A DNA stretch of 64,000 nt from Bacteroidota bacterium (lineage in GTDB: Bacteria; Bacteroidota; Bacteroidia; NS11-12g; UBA9320): NCBI GenBank assembly GCA_024679565.1, contig JAIBDD010000014.1, positions 1 to 64,000 on the forward strand, written 5' to 3'. Numbering within the stretch: position 1 is the stretch's first letter; each line of letters opens with the position of its first letter. A model generated the notes under the pieces. It had not been told where the DNA came from. It saw only the letters and a list, made by a program, of their open reading frames with translations, and ran no database searches. Of this stretch, positions 7,326 to 16,551 are shown one piece after another. A program made the position numbers and the translations under genes.

Positions 7326-8020
7326 TGTCAACACATGCCATTATACTAGCTGGAGGAATGGGCACCCGATTGAAATCGGTGATTACGGATATTCCAAAAC
7401 CTATGGCACCTGTGGCCAACAAACCCTTTCTGACCTATTTGCTGAACCAACTCTGTAGTTTCGACATTACAGAGGTTAAACTTTCTGTTGGATATAAACA
7501 TGAGGTAATTGAAAGCTATTTCGGCACAAAATATAAGCACCTAAATTTAGACTATATCATTGAAAAAGAGCCACTTGGTACAGGTGGGGGCATCCGTTTA
7601 GCGGCAGAAGCGTGTACATCAGAGACACTATTAATCTGCAATGGTGATACCTATTTCGACGTGAACATCGATCAATTTGTTATTGAGCACATCCAAAATA
7701 AAAATGGCATGACGATTGCGTTAAAACAGATGGATAGGGTCAATCGATATGGCATGGTAGAGTTAAATCAGTCGGAAATTATTGGGTTTTCTGAAAAATC
7801 GGAAGCCTTGAAGACCGGCTGGATTAATGGAGGAATATATGCCCTTAATAAAGCATTGTTTCTAAACAACACACAGGCCGGTAACTTTTCGATGGAGGTA
7901 GATTTTATGGAAAAAATGGTTGGTCAAATAAAGTTAGAAGGCTTCAAATCAGACGGTTATTTTATAGATATAGGCATTCCTGACGATTACCATAAAGCAA
8001 ATACATACTTTGGAAAATAA
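7325..8020 (+). CDS. hddC: D-glycero-alpha-D-manno-heptose 1-phosphate guanylyltransferase
   Basis: A sugar-nucleotidyltransferase of 231 residues with the signature AIILAGGMGTRLKSV, then PKPMAPVANKPFL, and a metal-binding Asp in LLICNGDTYFDVN. It transfers GMP or another NMP to a sugar 1-phosphate; placement between the HddA-like kinase and the phosphatase points to D-glycero-D-manno-heptose 1-phosphate. The start ATG (7325) overlaps the TGA of the kinase gene; an in-frame TTG one codon earlier is less likely. Mannose 1-phosphate guanylyltransferase is the closest alternative by sequence type alone. Confidence 0.8.
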   Translation: MSTHAIILAGGMGTRLKSVITDIPKPMAPVANKPFLTYLLNQLCSFDITEVKLSVGYKHEVIESYFGTKYKHLNLDYIIEKEPLGTGGGIRLAAEACTSETLLICNGDTYFDVNIDQFVIEHIQNKNGMTIALKQMDRVNRYGMVELNQSEIIGFSEKSEALKTGWINGGIYALNKALFLNNTQAGNFSMEVDFMEKMVGQIKLEGFKSDGYFIDIGIPDDYHKANTYFGK

Positions 8021-8576
8021 ACTAATTATAGATAAATCTTGGACACTGTTTCTAGACCGTGACGGTGTAATCAATAAGAGATTAGTTGATGATTATGTGA
8101 AAAGCTGGGACGAGTTTCAGTTTCTTGATCATGTACCAGAAACGATAGCGCAGTGCAGTGCATGGTTTGGCACAATTGTCGTTGTCACAAACCAACAAGG
8201 AATTGGTAAAGGTTTGATGTCTGATGCTGACTTGAACAACATCCATAATAAAATGATCGCAGAAATAGAATTGAAGGGTGGTCGAATAGACAAAGTTTAC
8301 TATTGTCCTAAGCTAAAAGATGAAATTCTGAACTGTCGTAAGCCATTGCCTTTTATGGGCTTAGAAGCAAAAAAAGACTTTCCGGTTATAGATTTTAATA
8401 AATCTGTAATGGTGGGAGATTCTATTTCCGACATGGAATTTGGAGAGGCTTTAGGCATGCAAAATATATTCATCACGCCAAACCCGAACAAAAGTGATGC
8501 AAAAGTTACACGGTTCGAAACAACAAAACTGCAGGATTTGACGTCTATTTTACAAGATAAAGGGGGTTTGCAATAA
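8010..8576 (+). CDS. gmhB: D,D-heptose 1,7-bisphosphate 7-phosphatase (HAD family)
   Basis: A 188-residue HAD phosphatase with motif I FLDRDGVIN (nucleophile Asp and acid/base Asp), motif II VVVTNQQGIGKG and motif IV MVGDSISDMEFG. FLDRDGVIN with TNQQGI is typical of the GmhB/HisB-N histidinol-phosphatase subgroup; the heptose context selects GmhB. It would remove the C7 phosphate from D-glycero-D-manno-heptose 1,7-bisphosphate. The start appears to be TTG at 8010, overlapping the end of hddC by 11 bp; no ATG lies between this and motif I. The Zn-binding cysteines of GmhB are partly present (YYCPK, and NCRKPLP). Confidence 0.8.
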   Translation: MENKLIIDKSWTLFLDRDGVINKRLVDDYVKSWDEFQFLDHVPETIAQCSAWFGTIVVVTNQQGIGKGLMSDADLNNIHNKMIAEIELKGGRIDKVYYCPKLKDEILNCRKPLPFMGLEAKKDFPVIDFNKSVMVGDSISDMEFGEALGMQNIFITPNPNKSDAKVTRFETTKLQDLTSILQDKGGLQ

Positions 8577-8623
8577 CATTAAATCGTTGAATTTGTTGTA
8601 CTTTGTATTATCCGGATAAACTA

Positions 8624-11600
8624 TTGAAACTCATAACTAAACATATTGCCCTGTTAACTATGCTGCTTTCTGTTATTGGCATTAGTCAAACGAAAGCAAC
8701 ACACTTAGTTGGTGGGTATATGAGTTACAAGTTTCTAAGAACGGAGGCGAACAACGACAAAACCTTCTTGTTGTCACTTACTTTGTTTAGAGACGTTGAG
8801 CAAAGTACCGTTGATTTTGATGATGAAATCGAGATCGGCATCTACTTAAACAATACCGAACGAGACCGGAATCAATTGGTTAAGGCACGAATCTTAACAC
8901 GTCAATTGGTTAAACCACCAGGAAGTGAGGAATGTGATTATTATTCCGACAAAAAAATTCAAATGGGTTATTACGAGCGTGTCGTTACCCTAGAGCCTTA
9001 CGCACAGGGATATCATGTATATTTCGTTCGTTGCTGCCGTAATATTCAGAATAACCTAACCTTAGGTACTGGTGGAGAGCCTGATCAAGGTCAAACGTAT
9101 TATTGCTTCATCCCAAATCCAGCTTTAGAAAACAGCAGTCCATTTTTCAGTGGCGTGCCAAGTCCATACATGTGTAACAACGATACCAATACGTTTTTGA
9201 ATAGAGCGATTGACCCTGATGGAGACTCATTGGTATATAGGATGGTTAGACCGTTTCAGGGTGGGGATATCGGACAAAATTCGTCTAAACCTACACCACC
9301 ATCTAAATTAAGCTTACCAATTGAAGAAGTTGAATATCGGGTTGGATACCACAACAATAGACCGTTTGGCGCTGGTGGGATAGCTACCGTTGATTTAGCA
9401 AGTGGGTTAACCACTTTGTTGTCTCGCGAAATAGGAAGCTTTGTAATAGCCATTGAGGTAGAGGAGTATAGGAACGGGGTTTTGTTCAGTCGAGTTCGAT
9501 TAGACATGCAGATACTGGTTCTTGATTGTCCGCCAAATAAAAAACCTGTGGCCTCAAACGATGGAGGCAAGTATTTTGAAATAGAAGCTGGCGAACGACT
9601 CTGTTTTGATGTAAGAGGACGAGATTCAGATATAAACCCGACACAGTCGGTTACCGTTTATGGAAGCGGGGATATTTTAACTGGAGAAAACGGGGTAACC
9701 GCTCCTTTGGCAACGATGCTTACTCGAAAAGCTTTGGGAAGTGTTGAAACCGAATTTTGTTGGACGCCGTCTTGTGACCAAGCACGCGACAAACCCTATG
9801 TGGTAACAATTTCTGCTCAAGATGATGGTTGCCCACCTAAATACGACAATTACAATATCGAAATTAAGGTAAACAAGTTTGTTGGTTCAGACGAAATTTT
9901 TGGGCCACAAAAAGTATGCGCCACGAAGAGTTACGAATACATTTTTGATGCAGTAGACCCTAAGCCAAACAGCAGTTTTTGGTGGACTGTAGACAATGGA
10001 ACAATAATCGGTGACTCAACAAACGAAAATGTAACCGTTACGTTCAATGGGAGTGGAAACGCCACAATTAGGATGGTTGAAATTAGTCAATATGGGTGTG
10101 CAGGAGATACGGTAGATTACACCGTAGAGTTAATTCCATCACCACAAACACCAGTTGTTTCAGGTAAGGATACTGTTTGCCTTGGCGAGACAAATGTGAC
10201 CTATAACACGCCTTCAACCCCCGGCTCTAGATATAGATGGCTGATGCCTGATGGCACCATTAATGGTGGAACGGTTAACTCGATAAATTATACCTGGAAT
10301 CAAATTGGAGATTTTGAATTAGCGATAATAGAAACAAATACAGAAGGTTGTAGAAGTGATACGGGTAGGTTTTATGTGAACGTACGCAAACCTGTGCCTG
10401 GTTTGCAAGGGCCGATGTCGGTATGTCCTAATGCACAAAACATTGCCTATACAGCACAAGGAGCTTCTGGTTCGGTGTACAACTGGTTTGTTGCAGGAGG
10501 AAGTCAAATAAGTGGTGGAAATTCTGCAAATATTGCAGTGAATTGGGGTAATCCAGGTATTGGGTCAATAACCATAACAGAAACGGATAAATGGGGGTGT
10601 GTTAGCGATCCCATTGCTATACCTGTTGAGAAAACGTATATACTCACCGGTTATAAACCAACTGGAGATACAACAGTTTGTGAGTTTGATGCAAATGTGC
10701 TGTATAGTGTTGTGGCTTCGAATGGTTCAAGTTACAATTGGTTTATTACCGGCGGAAATCAAGTATTAGGGGATTCTTCAGATAATATTCGGGTAGATTG
10801 GGGGGCCACTGGAATTGGCAACGTAGCCGTTCAACAAAAAGCCTTTGATGCGGTGAATAATCGCACATGCTTAAGTCCAATACAATCCATTACTGTTGTT
10901 ATTAATCCAATACCAACGGCAGATGAAATCGAAGGTGAATTTGATTTTTGTCAAGGTGATTTAGAACGCACCTATACGGTAAATGGATTCACAGGTTCCA
11001 CCTATTTGTGGGAAGTAAACGGCAACACAAATGCGATTAAAGGGCAAGGGTCTAACCAAATACAGGTGACTTGGCCAAACGCAGGATCATTTACAATGTC
11101 GGTTACCGAGATGTCGAAAGACTCCTGTCCTGGCCAAACGATTGACACTATAGTCATTGTGCATCCTAAGCCTATAGCTGACTCAATTCAAGGAAAGTTC
11201 ATACATTGTTTTCCTGATGTATACCAAAGTCCTTACACGGTGTCGGGGTACCCTAATTCGACATACAATTGGCAAGTAACCAATGGCAGCTTTGCGCCAA
11301 CCAATGGAAATACGATTTTGGTAGACTGGAATAGTTCTGGTTATGGTTCTGTTTCTGTAGTTGAAGTTTCTGAATTTGGCTGCATTGGAGATACATTAAC
11401 CTTGCCCGTATACATCAACAATATTGAGTTAGATCTAGATAGGATATCTGTTGGCTTTCCAGATGATAGAATCCATAGTGAGTGGCGCTTGTTAAATGAT
11501 GATCTTACATCAGGGCCTTTTGAAGTTGAACGGCGCACGTATGGTGTTGACGTTGTGTGGAATCCTGTGGGTCAAGAATTTTATACCAACTTTACAGAAA

Positions 11601-12241
11601 ACAACTTAAACACGGATGAATATCCGTTTGAAATACGCATAAAAACGACTGATTTGTGTGGTAATGTTGTCTTGTCTGAGGTACATAGAAGTATTCTTCT
11701 TACAGGCGATCAAGACCCCAATGATTTCTCTTTAAACTTGGATTTTACAGAGTATTTTGGATGGGAAAACGGCGTTGATTATTACGACTTATACAGAAGT
11801 AAAAATGAAGACAGAAGTTTAGACTTATTTATGCGCGTTAACCTTGGAGAGCAAATAACAGTGCCAGGGTCAAGTCAAGATTATAGACAGTGTTTCCGTG
11901 TAAAAGCGACAGAGTTAAATGGACAGAACAAAACATCTTGGAGTAATGAGGTGTGTTTTTTCTTTAGTCCGAATGTGTATGTTCCTACTGCTTTTAGTCC
12001 AAATAAGGATGGGTTGAATGAGAGTTTCAATCCTGTTACTGTAGCGGTAAAAGACTATCACCTAAGTATTTTTAATCGCTGGGGTGAGCAGATATTTGTT
12101 ACCGAAGATCAAGCAGAAGGGTGGGATGGAACCTATAAACAAAAAGACTCTCAATCAGGTGTCTACATGTATCTTGTAAAGTACTCCGATAGCGCAGGCG
12201 AACAGTATCAAAAAGCCGGGACAGTTCAGCTAATGCGATGA
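8624..12241 (+). CDS. large secreted PKD/Ig-like protein with T9SS type B (gliding-associated) sorting domain
   Basis: About 1205 residues. An N-terminal signal peptide (KLITKHIALLTMLLSVIG) precedes THLVGGYMSYKF, the start of a domain common in Bacteroidota gliding-associated surface proteins. The middle holds several PKD/Ig-like modules of about 85 residues, each with a YNWF or YLWEV core and a CxGDT-like segment (residues about 420-970). The tail, from VYVPTAFSPNKDGLNE through FNRWGEQIF to SGVYMYLVKY, is the CHU-type C-terminal domain that directs proteins to the type IX secretion system. A TTG at 8624 gives the best signal peptide (Met-Lys start); the frame stays open to a TTG at 8603 and an ATG at 8681 is too late. 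It is probably a cell-surface or matrix adhesin; the ligand is unknown. Confidence 0.85.
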   Translation: MKLITKHIALLTMLLSVIGISQTKATHLVGGYMSYKFLRTEANNDKTFLLSLTLFRDVEQSTVDFDDEIEIGIYLNNTERDRNQLVKARILTRQLVKPPGSEECDYYSDKKIQMGYYERVVTLEPYAQGYHVYFVRCCRNIQNNLTLGTGGEPDQGQTYYCFIPNPALENSSPFFSGVPSPYMCNNDTNTFLNRAIDPDGDSLVYRMVRPFQGGDIGQNSSKPTPPSKLSLPIEEVEYRVGYHNNRPFGAGGIATVDLASGLTTLLSREIGSFVIAIEVEEYRNGVLFSRVRLDMQILVLDCPPNKKPVASNDGGKYFEIEAGERLCFDVRGRDSDINPTQSVTVYGSGDILTGENGVTAPLATMLTRKALGSVETEFCWTPSCDQARDKPYVVTISAQDDGCPPKYDNYNIEIKVNKFVGSDEIFGPQKVCATKSYEYIFDAVDPKPNSSFWWTVDNGTIIGDSTNENVTVTFNGSGNATIRMVEISQYGCAGDTVDYTVELIPSPQTPVVSGKDTVCLGETNVTYNTPSTPGSRYRWLMPDGTINGGTVNSINYTWNQIGDFELAIIETNTEGCRSDTGRFYVNVRKPVPGLQGPMSVCPNAQNIAYTAQGASGSVYNWFVAGGSQISGGNSANIAVNWGNPGIGSITITETDKWGCVSDPIAIPVEKTYILTGYKPTGDTTVCEFDANVLYSVVASNGSSYNWFITGGNQVLGDSSDNIRVDWGATGIGNVAVQQKAFDAVNNRTCLSPIQSITVVINPIPTADEIEGEFDFCQGDLERTYTVNGFTGSTYLWEVNGNTNAIKGQGSNQIQVTWPNAGSFTMSVTEMSKDSCPGQTIDTIVIVHPKPIADSIQGKFIHCFPDVYQSPYTVSGYPNSTYNWQVTNGSFAPTNGNTILVDWNSSGYGSVSVVEVSEFGCIGDTLTLPVYINNIELDLDRISVGFPDDRIHSEWRLLNDDLTSGPFEVERRTYGVDVVWNPVGQEFYTNFTENNLNTDEYPFEIRIKTTDLCGNVVLSEVHRSILLTGDQDPNDFSLNLDFTEYFGWENGVDYYDLYRSKNEDRSLDLFMRVNLGEQITVPGSSQDYRQCFRVKATELNGQNKTSWSNEVCFFFSPNVYVPTAFSPNKDGLNESFNPVTVAVKDYHLSIFNRWGEQIFVTEDQAEGWDGTYKQKDSQSGVYMYLVKYSDSAGEQYQKAGTVQLMR

Positions 12242-12660
12242 TGAAACACGCAGTGCTAATCATTCTTCTTGTTTCTTCCATGCAGTCATGTAAAGTAAAT
12301 TCGGATGATGATGTGTCGATAGAGGCTAGTTGCCCTAAAGCAGAAATTCTACGTACTACACGCTATTCTGACGTGCCTAATTCAGGTTGTTTAGTAAATG
12401 ATTATAAGATTGTTGGAAATGCTTTAACCCTTTCAATAGGAGTGAGTGGGTGCAATTTTCAAAGAAACTTCCGGTTTGTGATTGACGAAGCGAAATCGAA
12501 ATCAATGCCACCTCAACAAAACGCTAAGCTGTTTATTGAAGAACAATCGTGTCAGGCATATTTTGAATTTGACATTTGCTTTGATATCAGTAACGTTGAA
12601 AGACCAACGGTGTTAAAACTCCCGTATAAAAGTGGAGTGCAGTCTATTGAAATTAATTGA
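12241..12660 (+). CDS. predicted lipoprotein, function unknown
   Basis: This 139-residue protein has a lipoprotein signal (MKHAVLIILLVSSMQSC, Cys as the acylation site) and a small beta-rich domain with four further cysteines (as in NSGCLV, SGCNF, QSCQA and FDICFD) that could form two disulfides. I know no family for it. Its ATG overlaps the stop of the large secreted protein, so it is probably co-transcribed and could attach to or assist that surface protein (inference). The 3' end overlaps rsmG on the opposite strand by 8 bp. An ATG one codon earlier (12238) is equally possible. Confidence 0.6.
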   Translation: MKHAVLIILLVSSMQSCKVNSDDDVSIEASCPKAEILRTTRYSDVPNSGCLVNDYKIVGNALTLSIGVSGCNFQRNFRFVIDEAKSKSMPPQQNAKLFIEEQSCQAYFEFDICFDISNVERPTVLKLPYKSGVQSIEIN

Positions 12661-13279
12661 CGAATACGATCTTTTTCGTTTCGAAAAATTCCCCTTCTAA
12701 TTTATCTGTGAGGTTGTACGTTGTGACATGCGCTTGTTTAAATGCATGTTCGAAATTCTGAATTTCTTGTTTAAGGTCTCCCCCTTTAAGGGCATACAAA
12801 CCAGAATTGGTGAACTTACTAAAATCAATTTTTTTCTCTATCCATTGGTAAAATGGCTCTAACCGTGTAACCGCTCTAGACACAACATAATCAAACTGAC
12901 CCTTTACTTCTTCTGCCCGCGCTTGCTGGCTGGTTAGGTTTGTCAGTCCGATTGCTTCTGTAACAGCTTTAACCACTTTAATCTTCTTACCGATGCTATC
13001 GACCAAGTGAAATTGAACGTCTGGAAAAAGAATGGCTAACGGCACACCTGGGAATCCTCCTCCAGTTCCTACATCTAAAACCTTGCCATTAGGCTTAAAG
13101 GTGGTGAATAGGCCTATAGACAGTGAGTGCAATAAATGGCGTGTTACAAACTGATCAATATCCTTTCTGGATATTACATTTATTTGAGCGTTCCATTCCT
13201 GGTACTGCTTTTCTAACATCCCAAACTGCTTGAGTTGGGTTTCAGATAGATTAGGGAAATATTGTTTTAGTAGTTCCAA
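12653..13279 (-). CDS. rsmG: 16S rRNA (guanine-527-N7)-methyltransferase
   Basis: The protein has the RsmG/GidB layout: LLKQYFPNLSETQLKQF at the N terminus, VISRKDIDQFVTRHLLHSL, the SAM loop VLDVGTGGGFPGVPLA, and RAEEVKGQFDYVVSRA. It methylates G527 of 16S rRNA in the small subunit. Typical length is about 205-210 residues; the TTG at 13279 gives 208 residues and a normal start (ELLKQYFPN), whereas the longest open frame would add 28 unrelated residues and overlap the upstream gene by almost 100 bp. It overlaps the end of the glycosyltransferase gene by 13 bp, so it is translated from the same message. Confidence 0.92.
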   Translation of the reverse strand: MELLKQYFPNLSETQLKQFGMLEKQYQEWNAQINVISRKDIDQFVTRHLLHSLSIGLFTTFKPNGKVLDVGTGGGFPGVPLAILFPDVQFHLVDSIGKKIKVVKAVTEAIGLTNLTSQQARAEEVKGQFDYVVSRAVTRLEPFYQWIEKKIDFSKFTNSGLYALKGGDLKQEIQNFEHAFKQAHVTTYNLTDKLEGEFFETKKIVFVN

Positions 13280-14382
13280 CGTAATGGTTTTGAAAAATAA
13301 CCCCTCACTCCAACAAAAATATGTATCAATAATATACCGATGTCTAGAAACGGAAATACCCAATAATACTTCAGGTATCCAAAAACTTTCATGTTGCGGA
13401 AGAGAATTATGGCTTGTGTTATAAATCGAAATCCAACAATACCCAAAGCTGGTATCAAAAACGATTGGTCAACTATGGTCAGAACACCTAGGATATAATA
13501 GAATAACAGGCTAAAGGCATAAAGTCCGAGCGCAAATCGGTGTTTGAATTTGTACATTTTTCCGGTGCTGTAATGGCGTTTTTTCTGCCTCATCCATTGG
13601 CTCAAATTCATCTTGGGTTCAGAAATCGTAAACCCATCAGAGGCCAAACAAACAGCCGTATTTGTCTTAGTGGCTGTTTCATTAACGAACAAGTCGTCAT
13701 CCCCAGAAAGCAAATGTTGATGACTGGCAAACCCTTTAACAGAGAAGAAGAGCTCTCTTCTGTACGAAAGGTTTCGACCAACACCCATATATGTTTTTTT
13801 GGCTAATGAGAAATTGATGTACAGTAACAAGCTATGAAAAGTTTCTAGTTGGATTATCCAGTTGGTTAAGGATAATTTTCTCTGGTAATTTCCAACACCT
13901 AAAACAATCGACTTGTCTTTGGTCATAGACTGAGACATCATTTTTAGCCATTGGCTCGAGGCGGGCTTGCAATCCGCATCGGTAAACACCAATACGTCGT
14001 GTTTAGCGGCTTTTATTCCGATGGTTTGAGCAAACTTCTTTCCTCTATGGAATCGTTCATCAATATCGAGGTGTAACACTTTTAATTTGTTGTGTTCACG
14101 TTCTAGGTTGTCTAAAAAGTCAATTGTGCCATCTGTACTTCCATCGTTGACAACGATTACCTCAAAATCTGGATGGTCTTGGCTTAAAACTGCAGGTAGG
14201 TTTGCTTCAAGAAAGCTTCTATTGTTTCGTGCACAAATGATAACAGACGCCGATTGAACTGGTCCGTCTGGCTTGGTGACCTTCGCCAAGGTGCGACTAA
14301 ATATGCCCCAATAGTAGCACAGTTGTATACATGCTGTAACTGCAAATGCCACGAAAAGAATTAAAGCTATGTCTACTTCCAT
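13267..14382 (-). CDS. membrane-bound family 2 glycosyltransferase
   Basis: A single N-terminal membrane helix (IALILFVAFAVTACIQLCY) precedes a GT-A fold: SVIICARNNRSFLEANLP, VIVVNDGSTDGTIDF (the UDP-binding Asp), and VLVFTDADCKPAS as the DXD-like metal site. The acceptor part has MRQKKRHYSTG, the Q/R-x-x-R-W-like motif of processive or membrane GT2 enzymes. Two hydrophobic helices close the protein. It probably transfers a sugar to a lipid-linked or membrane acceptor; donor and product cannot be read from sequence. It is followed by rsmG with a 13-bp overlap. Confidence 0.85.
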   Translation of the reverse strand: MEVDIALILFVAFAVTACIQLCYYWGIFSRTLAKVTKPDGPVQSASVIICARNNRSFLEANLPAVLSQDHPDFEVIVVNDGSTDGTIDFLDNLEREHNKLKVLHLDIDERFHRGKKFAQTIGIKAAKHDVLVFTDADCKPASSQWLKMMSQSMTKDKSIVLGVGNYQRKLSLTNWIIQLETFHSLLLYINFSLAKKTYMGVGRNLSYRRELFFSVKGFASHQHLLSGDDDLFVNETATKTNTAVCLASDGFTISEPKMNLSQWMRQKKRHYSTGKMYKFKHRFALGLYAFSLLFYYILGVLTIVDQSFLIPALGIVGFRFITQAIILFRNMKVFGYLKYYWVFPFLDIGILLIHIFVGVRGYFSKPLRWNY

Positions 14383-14446
14383 TTGTAAAACAAAAGTCTC
14401 GATTATTTACTCGCCGTTGTTAACGTGTTTTAAACATAATTGTATG

Positions 14447-15103
14447 CTAGTCAATTGGGGTCTCAGGCCAATCGATAGCATTAATCGAATCAAAGTGCTG
14501 TCTGCGCAATTCCATGTACCGATCATTCATGGCTGAGTTATCTGGATAAGTATAGGTGTTTTCAAAAGCGTCTAAAAGATTTTCACTCGCACGGTAGTTG
14601 TGATTGAAGTCAAATAGTTTGCGGGCGTTCACATGGAATAAGGCAATAGCTATAAGGCCGAACCCCCAAAGCCTATAAATAGCTTTGTTAGCGTTTAACT
14701 CTGGGTTTTCCCCCTTCATTTTAATCCAGATGAAAATCAATCCAAATAAGACGGATGCATATCCTACGATTACAATGTTGTCGGCGCCTGACCAAAGGAA
14801 AAACTTAAATAAAATGCCAATTAAGGTAGTCGCTAATGTGAACCCAGCAAATATTGAAAATCCGAGTATCGTTTTATTAGACTTTTGCGCACTTATTAAA
14901 GGGGCAAACAATGCAAGGTAAACGATAACCAGAACCAGCACAGCGAATAAGGTGATTATGTCAGCACCGGCATAGTGCATGTATTTGAAACCTATACCAA
15001 CGAGGAGCAATACGAATCCAATAATTTCTAATGCACGTAACCATTTCCATGTACGATTTTTGGCCGCTTTTATTTCATCATTATCTAGTATTTCTTCTGA
15101 CAT
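14447..15103 (-). CDS. multi-pass membrane protein with two GldL-like transmembrane motifs
   Basis: This 218-residue protein has six predicted membrane helices and a soluble C-terminal tail of about 50 residues. Two segments, GIGFKYMHYAGADII (residues 36-50) and GILFKFFLWSGADNI (96-110), match the GldL membrane motif GALFKIMHWKGADIM encoded at 51282-51923, so the protein contains a tandem duplication of that hairpin. I know of uncharacterised Bacteroidota membrane proteins with FK-x-x-H/W-x-GA motifs, but none has an assigned function. It lies alone between a glycosyltransferase gene and engB. A role connected with the GldL/GldM motor is conceivable but only inferred from the motif. Confidence 0.6.
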   Translation of the reverse strand: MSEEILDNDEIKAAKNRTWKWLRALEIIGFVLLLVGIGFKYMHYAGADIITLFAVLVLVIVYLALFAPLISAQKSNKTILGFSIFAGFTLATTLIGILFKFFLWSGADNIVIVGYASVLFGLIFIWIKMKGENPELNANKAIYRLWGFGLIAIALFHVNARKLFDFNHNYRASENLLDAFENTYTYPDNSAMNDRYMELRRQHFDSINAIDWPETPID

Positions 15104-15144
15104 TGAAGGTTATTATTAGTTTCTGTTCTATTTTAGTGATAACG

Positions 15145-15175
15145 ATTATCAATTATCAATTATCAATTATCAATT
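15145..15175. repeat. heptamer tandem array (ATTATCA)4 at the engB stop codon
   Basis: Four exact copies of ATTATCA (15145-15172) plus ATT. On the minus strand this reads TGATAAT repeated, directly behind the engB stop codon at 15177-15175. The unit is the same as in the other AT-rich arrays of this window (1000-1104, 41454-41488, 48482-48509, 56349-56391). Confidence 0.85.
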
Positions 15176-15771
15176 TAAGATTTAACTAGGCCTTCAATAA
15201 AGTCAAGTATCTCATCTTTCCCAGCGCCATTTTTACTGCTGGTTATAAATCTATTCGGAAGGTCTTCCCATCCTTGCTTATACATGGCTGCTTCAAACAA
15301 TCCAACGTTTTCGGCAAGCTGAGTTTTTTTGATTTTATCAGTTTTAGTGAAAATAATTTGAAAAGGAACCTGCTTTACACCGCACCATTCTACAAATTCG
15401 AGATCTATTCTTTGCGGTTTAAGGCGGGCATCAACAAGAACAAATGCAGAATAAAGATTTTTACGGTTCTCTAGGTAGTCCATAATCATGGCGCTAAACC
15501 GTGCTTTTTTGCGGTCGTTCACTTTTGCAAAACCATACCCTGGCAAGTCAATTAACGTCCAAACATTATTGATGTTAAATTCGTTTATTAGTTGAGTTTT
15601 ACCGGGTTTGCTGCTTGTTTTAGCCAAACTTTTTTGATTGGCCAGCATATTGATTAAACTCGACTTTCCGACATTGGATCGACCGATAAAGGCAAATTCA
15701 GGCTTGTCTGAAGTTTCCATCTTTTCGATGGTTGCGTAAGATTTGATAAACTTTGCTGATTTGATTGTCAT
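15175..15771 (-). CDS. engB: ribosome biogenesis GTP-binding protein YsxC/EngB
   Basis: A 198-residue small GTPase with G1 FIGRSNVGKSSLINML, G3 DLPGYGFAKV, G4 FTKTDK and the G5-like ITSSKNGAG. This is the EngB/YihA/YsxC family, required for large ribosomal subunit assembly. I chose ATG 15771 (MTIKSAKFIKSYA), the normal family start; the open frame continues upstream to 15828, which would overlap the divergent menG. The genes are divergent with 44 bp between them. Its stop codon touches a heptamer repeat. Confidence 0.92.
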   Translation of the reverse strand: MTIKSAKFIKSYATIEKMETSDKPEFAFIGRSNVGKSSLINMLANQKSLAKTSSKPGKTQLINEFNINNVWTLIDLPGYGFAKVNDRKKARFSAMIMDYLENRKNLYSAFVLVDARLKPQRIDLEFVEWCGVKQVPFQIIFTKTDKIKKTQLAENVGLFEAAMYKQGWEDLPNRFITSSKNGAGKDEILDFIEGLVKS

Positions 15772-15815
15772 GACGGATATTTGCAAACTTAATTTTTTCA
15801 TAAAGACTATAGCAA

Positions 15816-16547
15816 TTGGAGTCAACAAAAACAGAAGTTAAGCCCTATAGTGCAGAAGGCTCAAAGAGAGAACAAGTCGAAAAAATGTTCGACAGTATCT
15901 CGCATAAGTACGATTTCTTAAATCATTTCCTTTCAATGGGCATCGACCATGTGTGGCGCAGAAAGGCAATCGCAAGGTTGAAAGACATTCAGCCTAAAAA
16001 GGTTTTGGATGTGGCCACTGGTACGGCAGATTTGGCTATTGCGGCATTAAAACTCAATCCGGACGAGGTAGTTGGTATTGATTTGTCGGAAAACATGCTT
16101 GGCGTGGGACGGACTAAGCTTAAGAAAAAGGGCTTTGATAATATCACCTTAATGCAGGGTGATAGTGAGGATTTGCCTTTTGAAGACAACCATTTTGATG
16201 CTATTACCGTGGGTTTTGGTGTGCGTAACTATGAAAACCTAGAGCGTGGATTAAACGAGATGAAACGCGTGTTGCGGCCAGGAGGCAAGTTGGTGGTTCT
16301 GGAGTTCTCTAAGCCATCTGCTTTTCCAATCAAACAATTCTTTACGTTCTATTCTAAATACATACTTCCTTTATGGGGTAAATTATTTTCTGGAAGCCAA
16401 GAAGCGTATGTGTATCTTCCCGAATCGGTTAAACACTTTCCTGAAGGTCAGCACTTTATTGATATTTTATCGAAATGTGGGTACCAGAATACAAGTTTTA
16501 GTCGTTTGACTTTTGGGATAACATCAGTGTATGAAGGAACAAAATAG
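15816..16547 (+). CDS. menG: demethylmenaquinone methyltransferase (UbiE/MenG)
   Basis: A 243-residue class I methyltransferase with the UbiE/MenG signatures VEKMFDSISHKYDFLNHFLS near the N terminus, VLDVATGTADLAIAAL (SAM loop), and ITVGFGVRNYENLE. It methylates demethylmenaquinone in the last step of menaquinone synthesis at the membrane. The start is TTG at 15816; no ATG lies upstream of the conserved VKPYS. The porT gene follows within a few bases, a gene order I recall from other flavobacteria. Confidence 0.9.
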   Translation: MESTKTEVKPYSAEGSKREQVEKMFDSISHKYDFLNHFLSMGIDHVWRRKAIARLKDIQPKKVLDVATGTADLAIAALKLNPDEVVGIDLSENMLGVGRTKLKKKGFDNITLMQGDSEDLPFEDNHFDAITVGFGVRNYENLERGLNEMKRVLRPGGKLVVLEFSKPSAFPIKQFFTFYSKYILPLWGKLFSGSQEAYVYLPESVKHFPEGQHFIDILSKCGYQNTSFSRLTFGITSVYEGTK

Positions 16548-16551
16548 AAAT

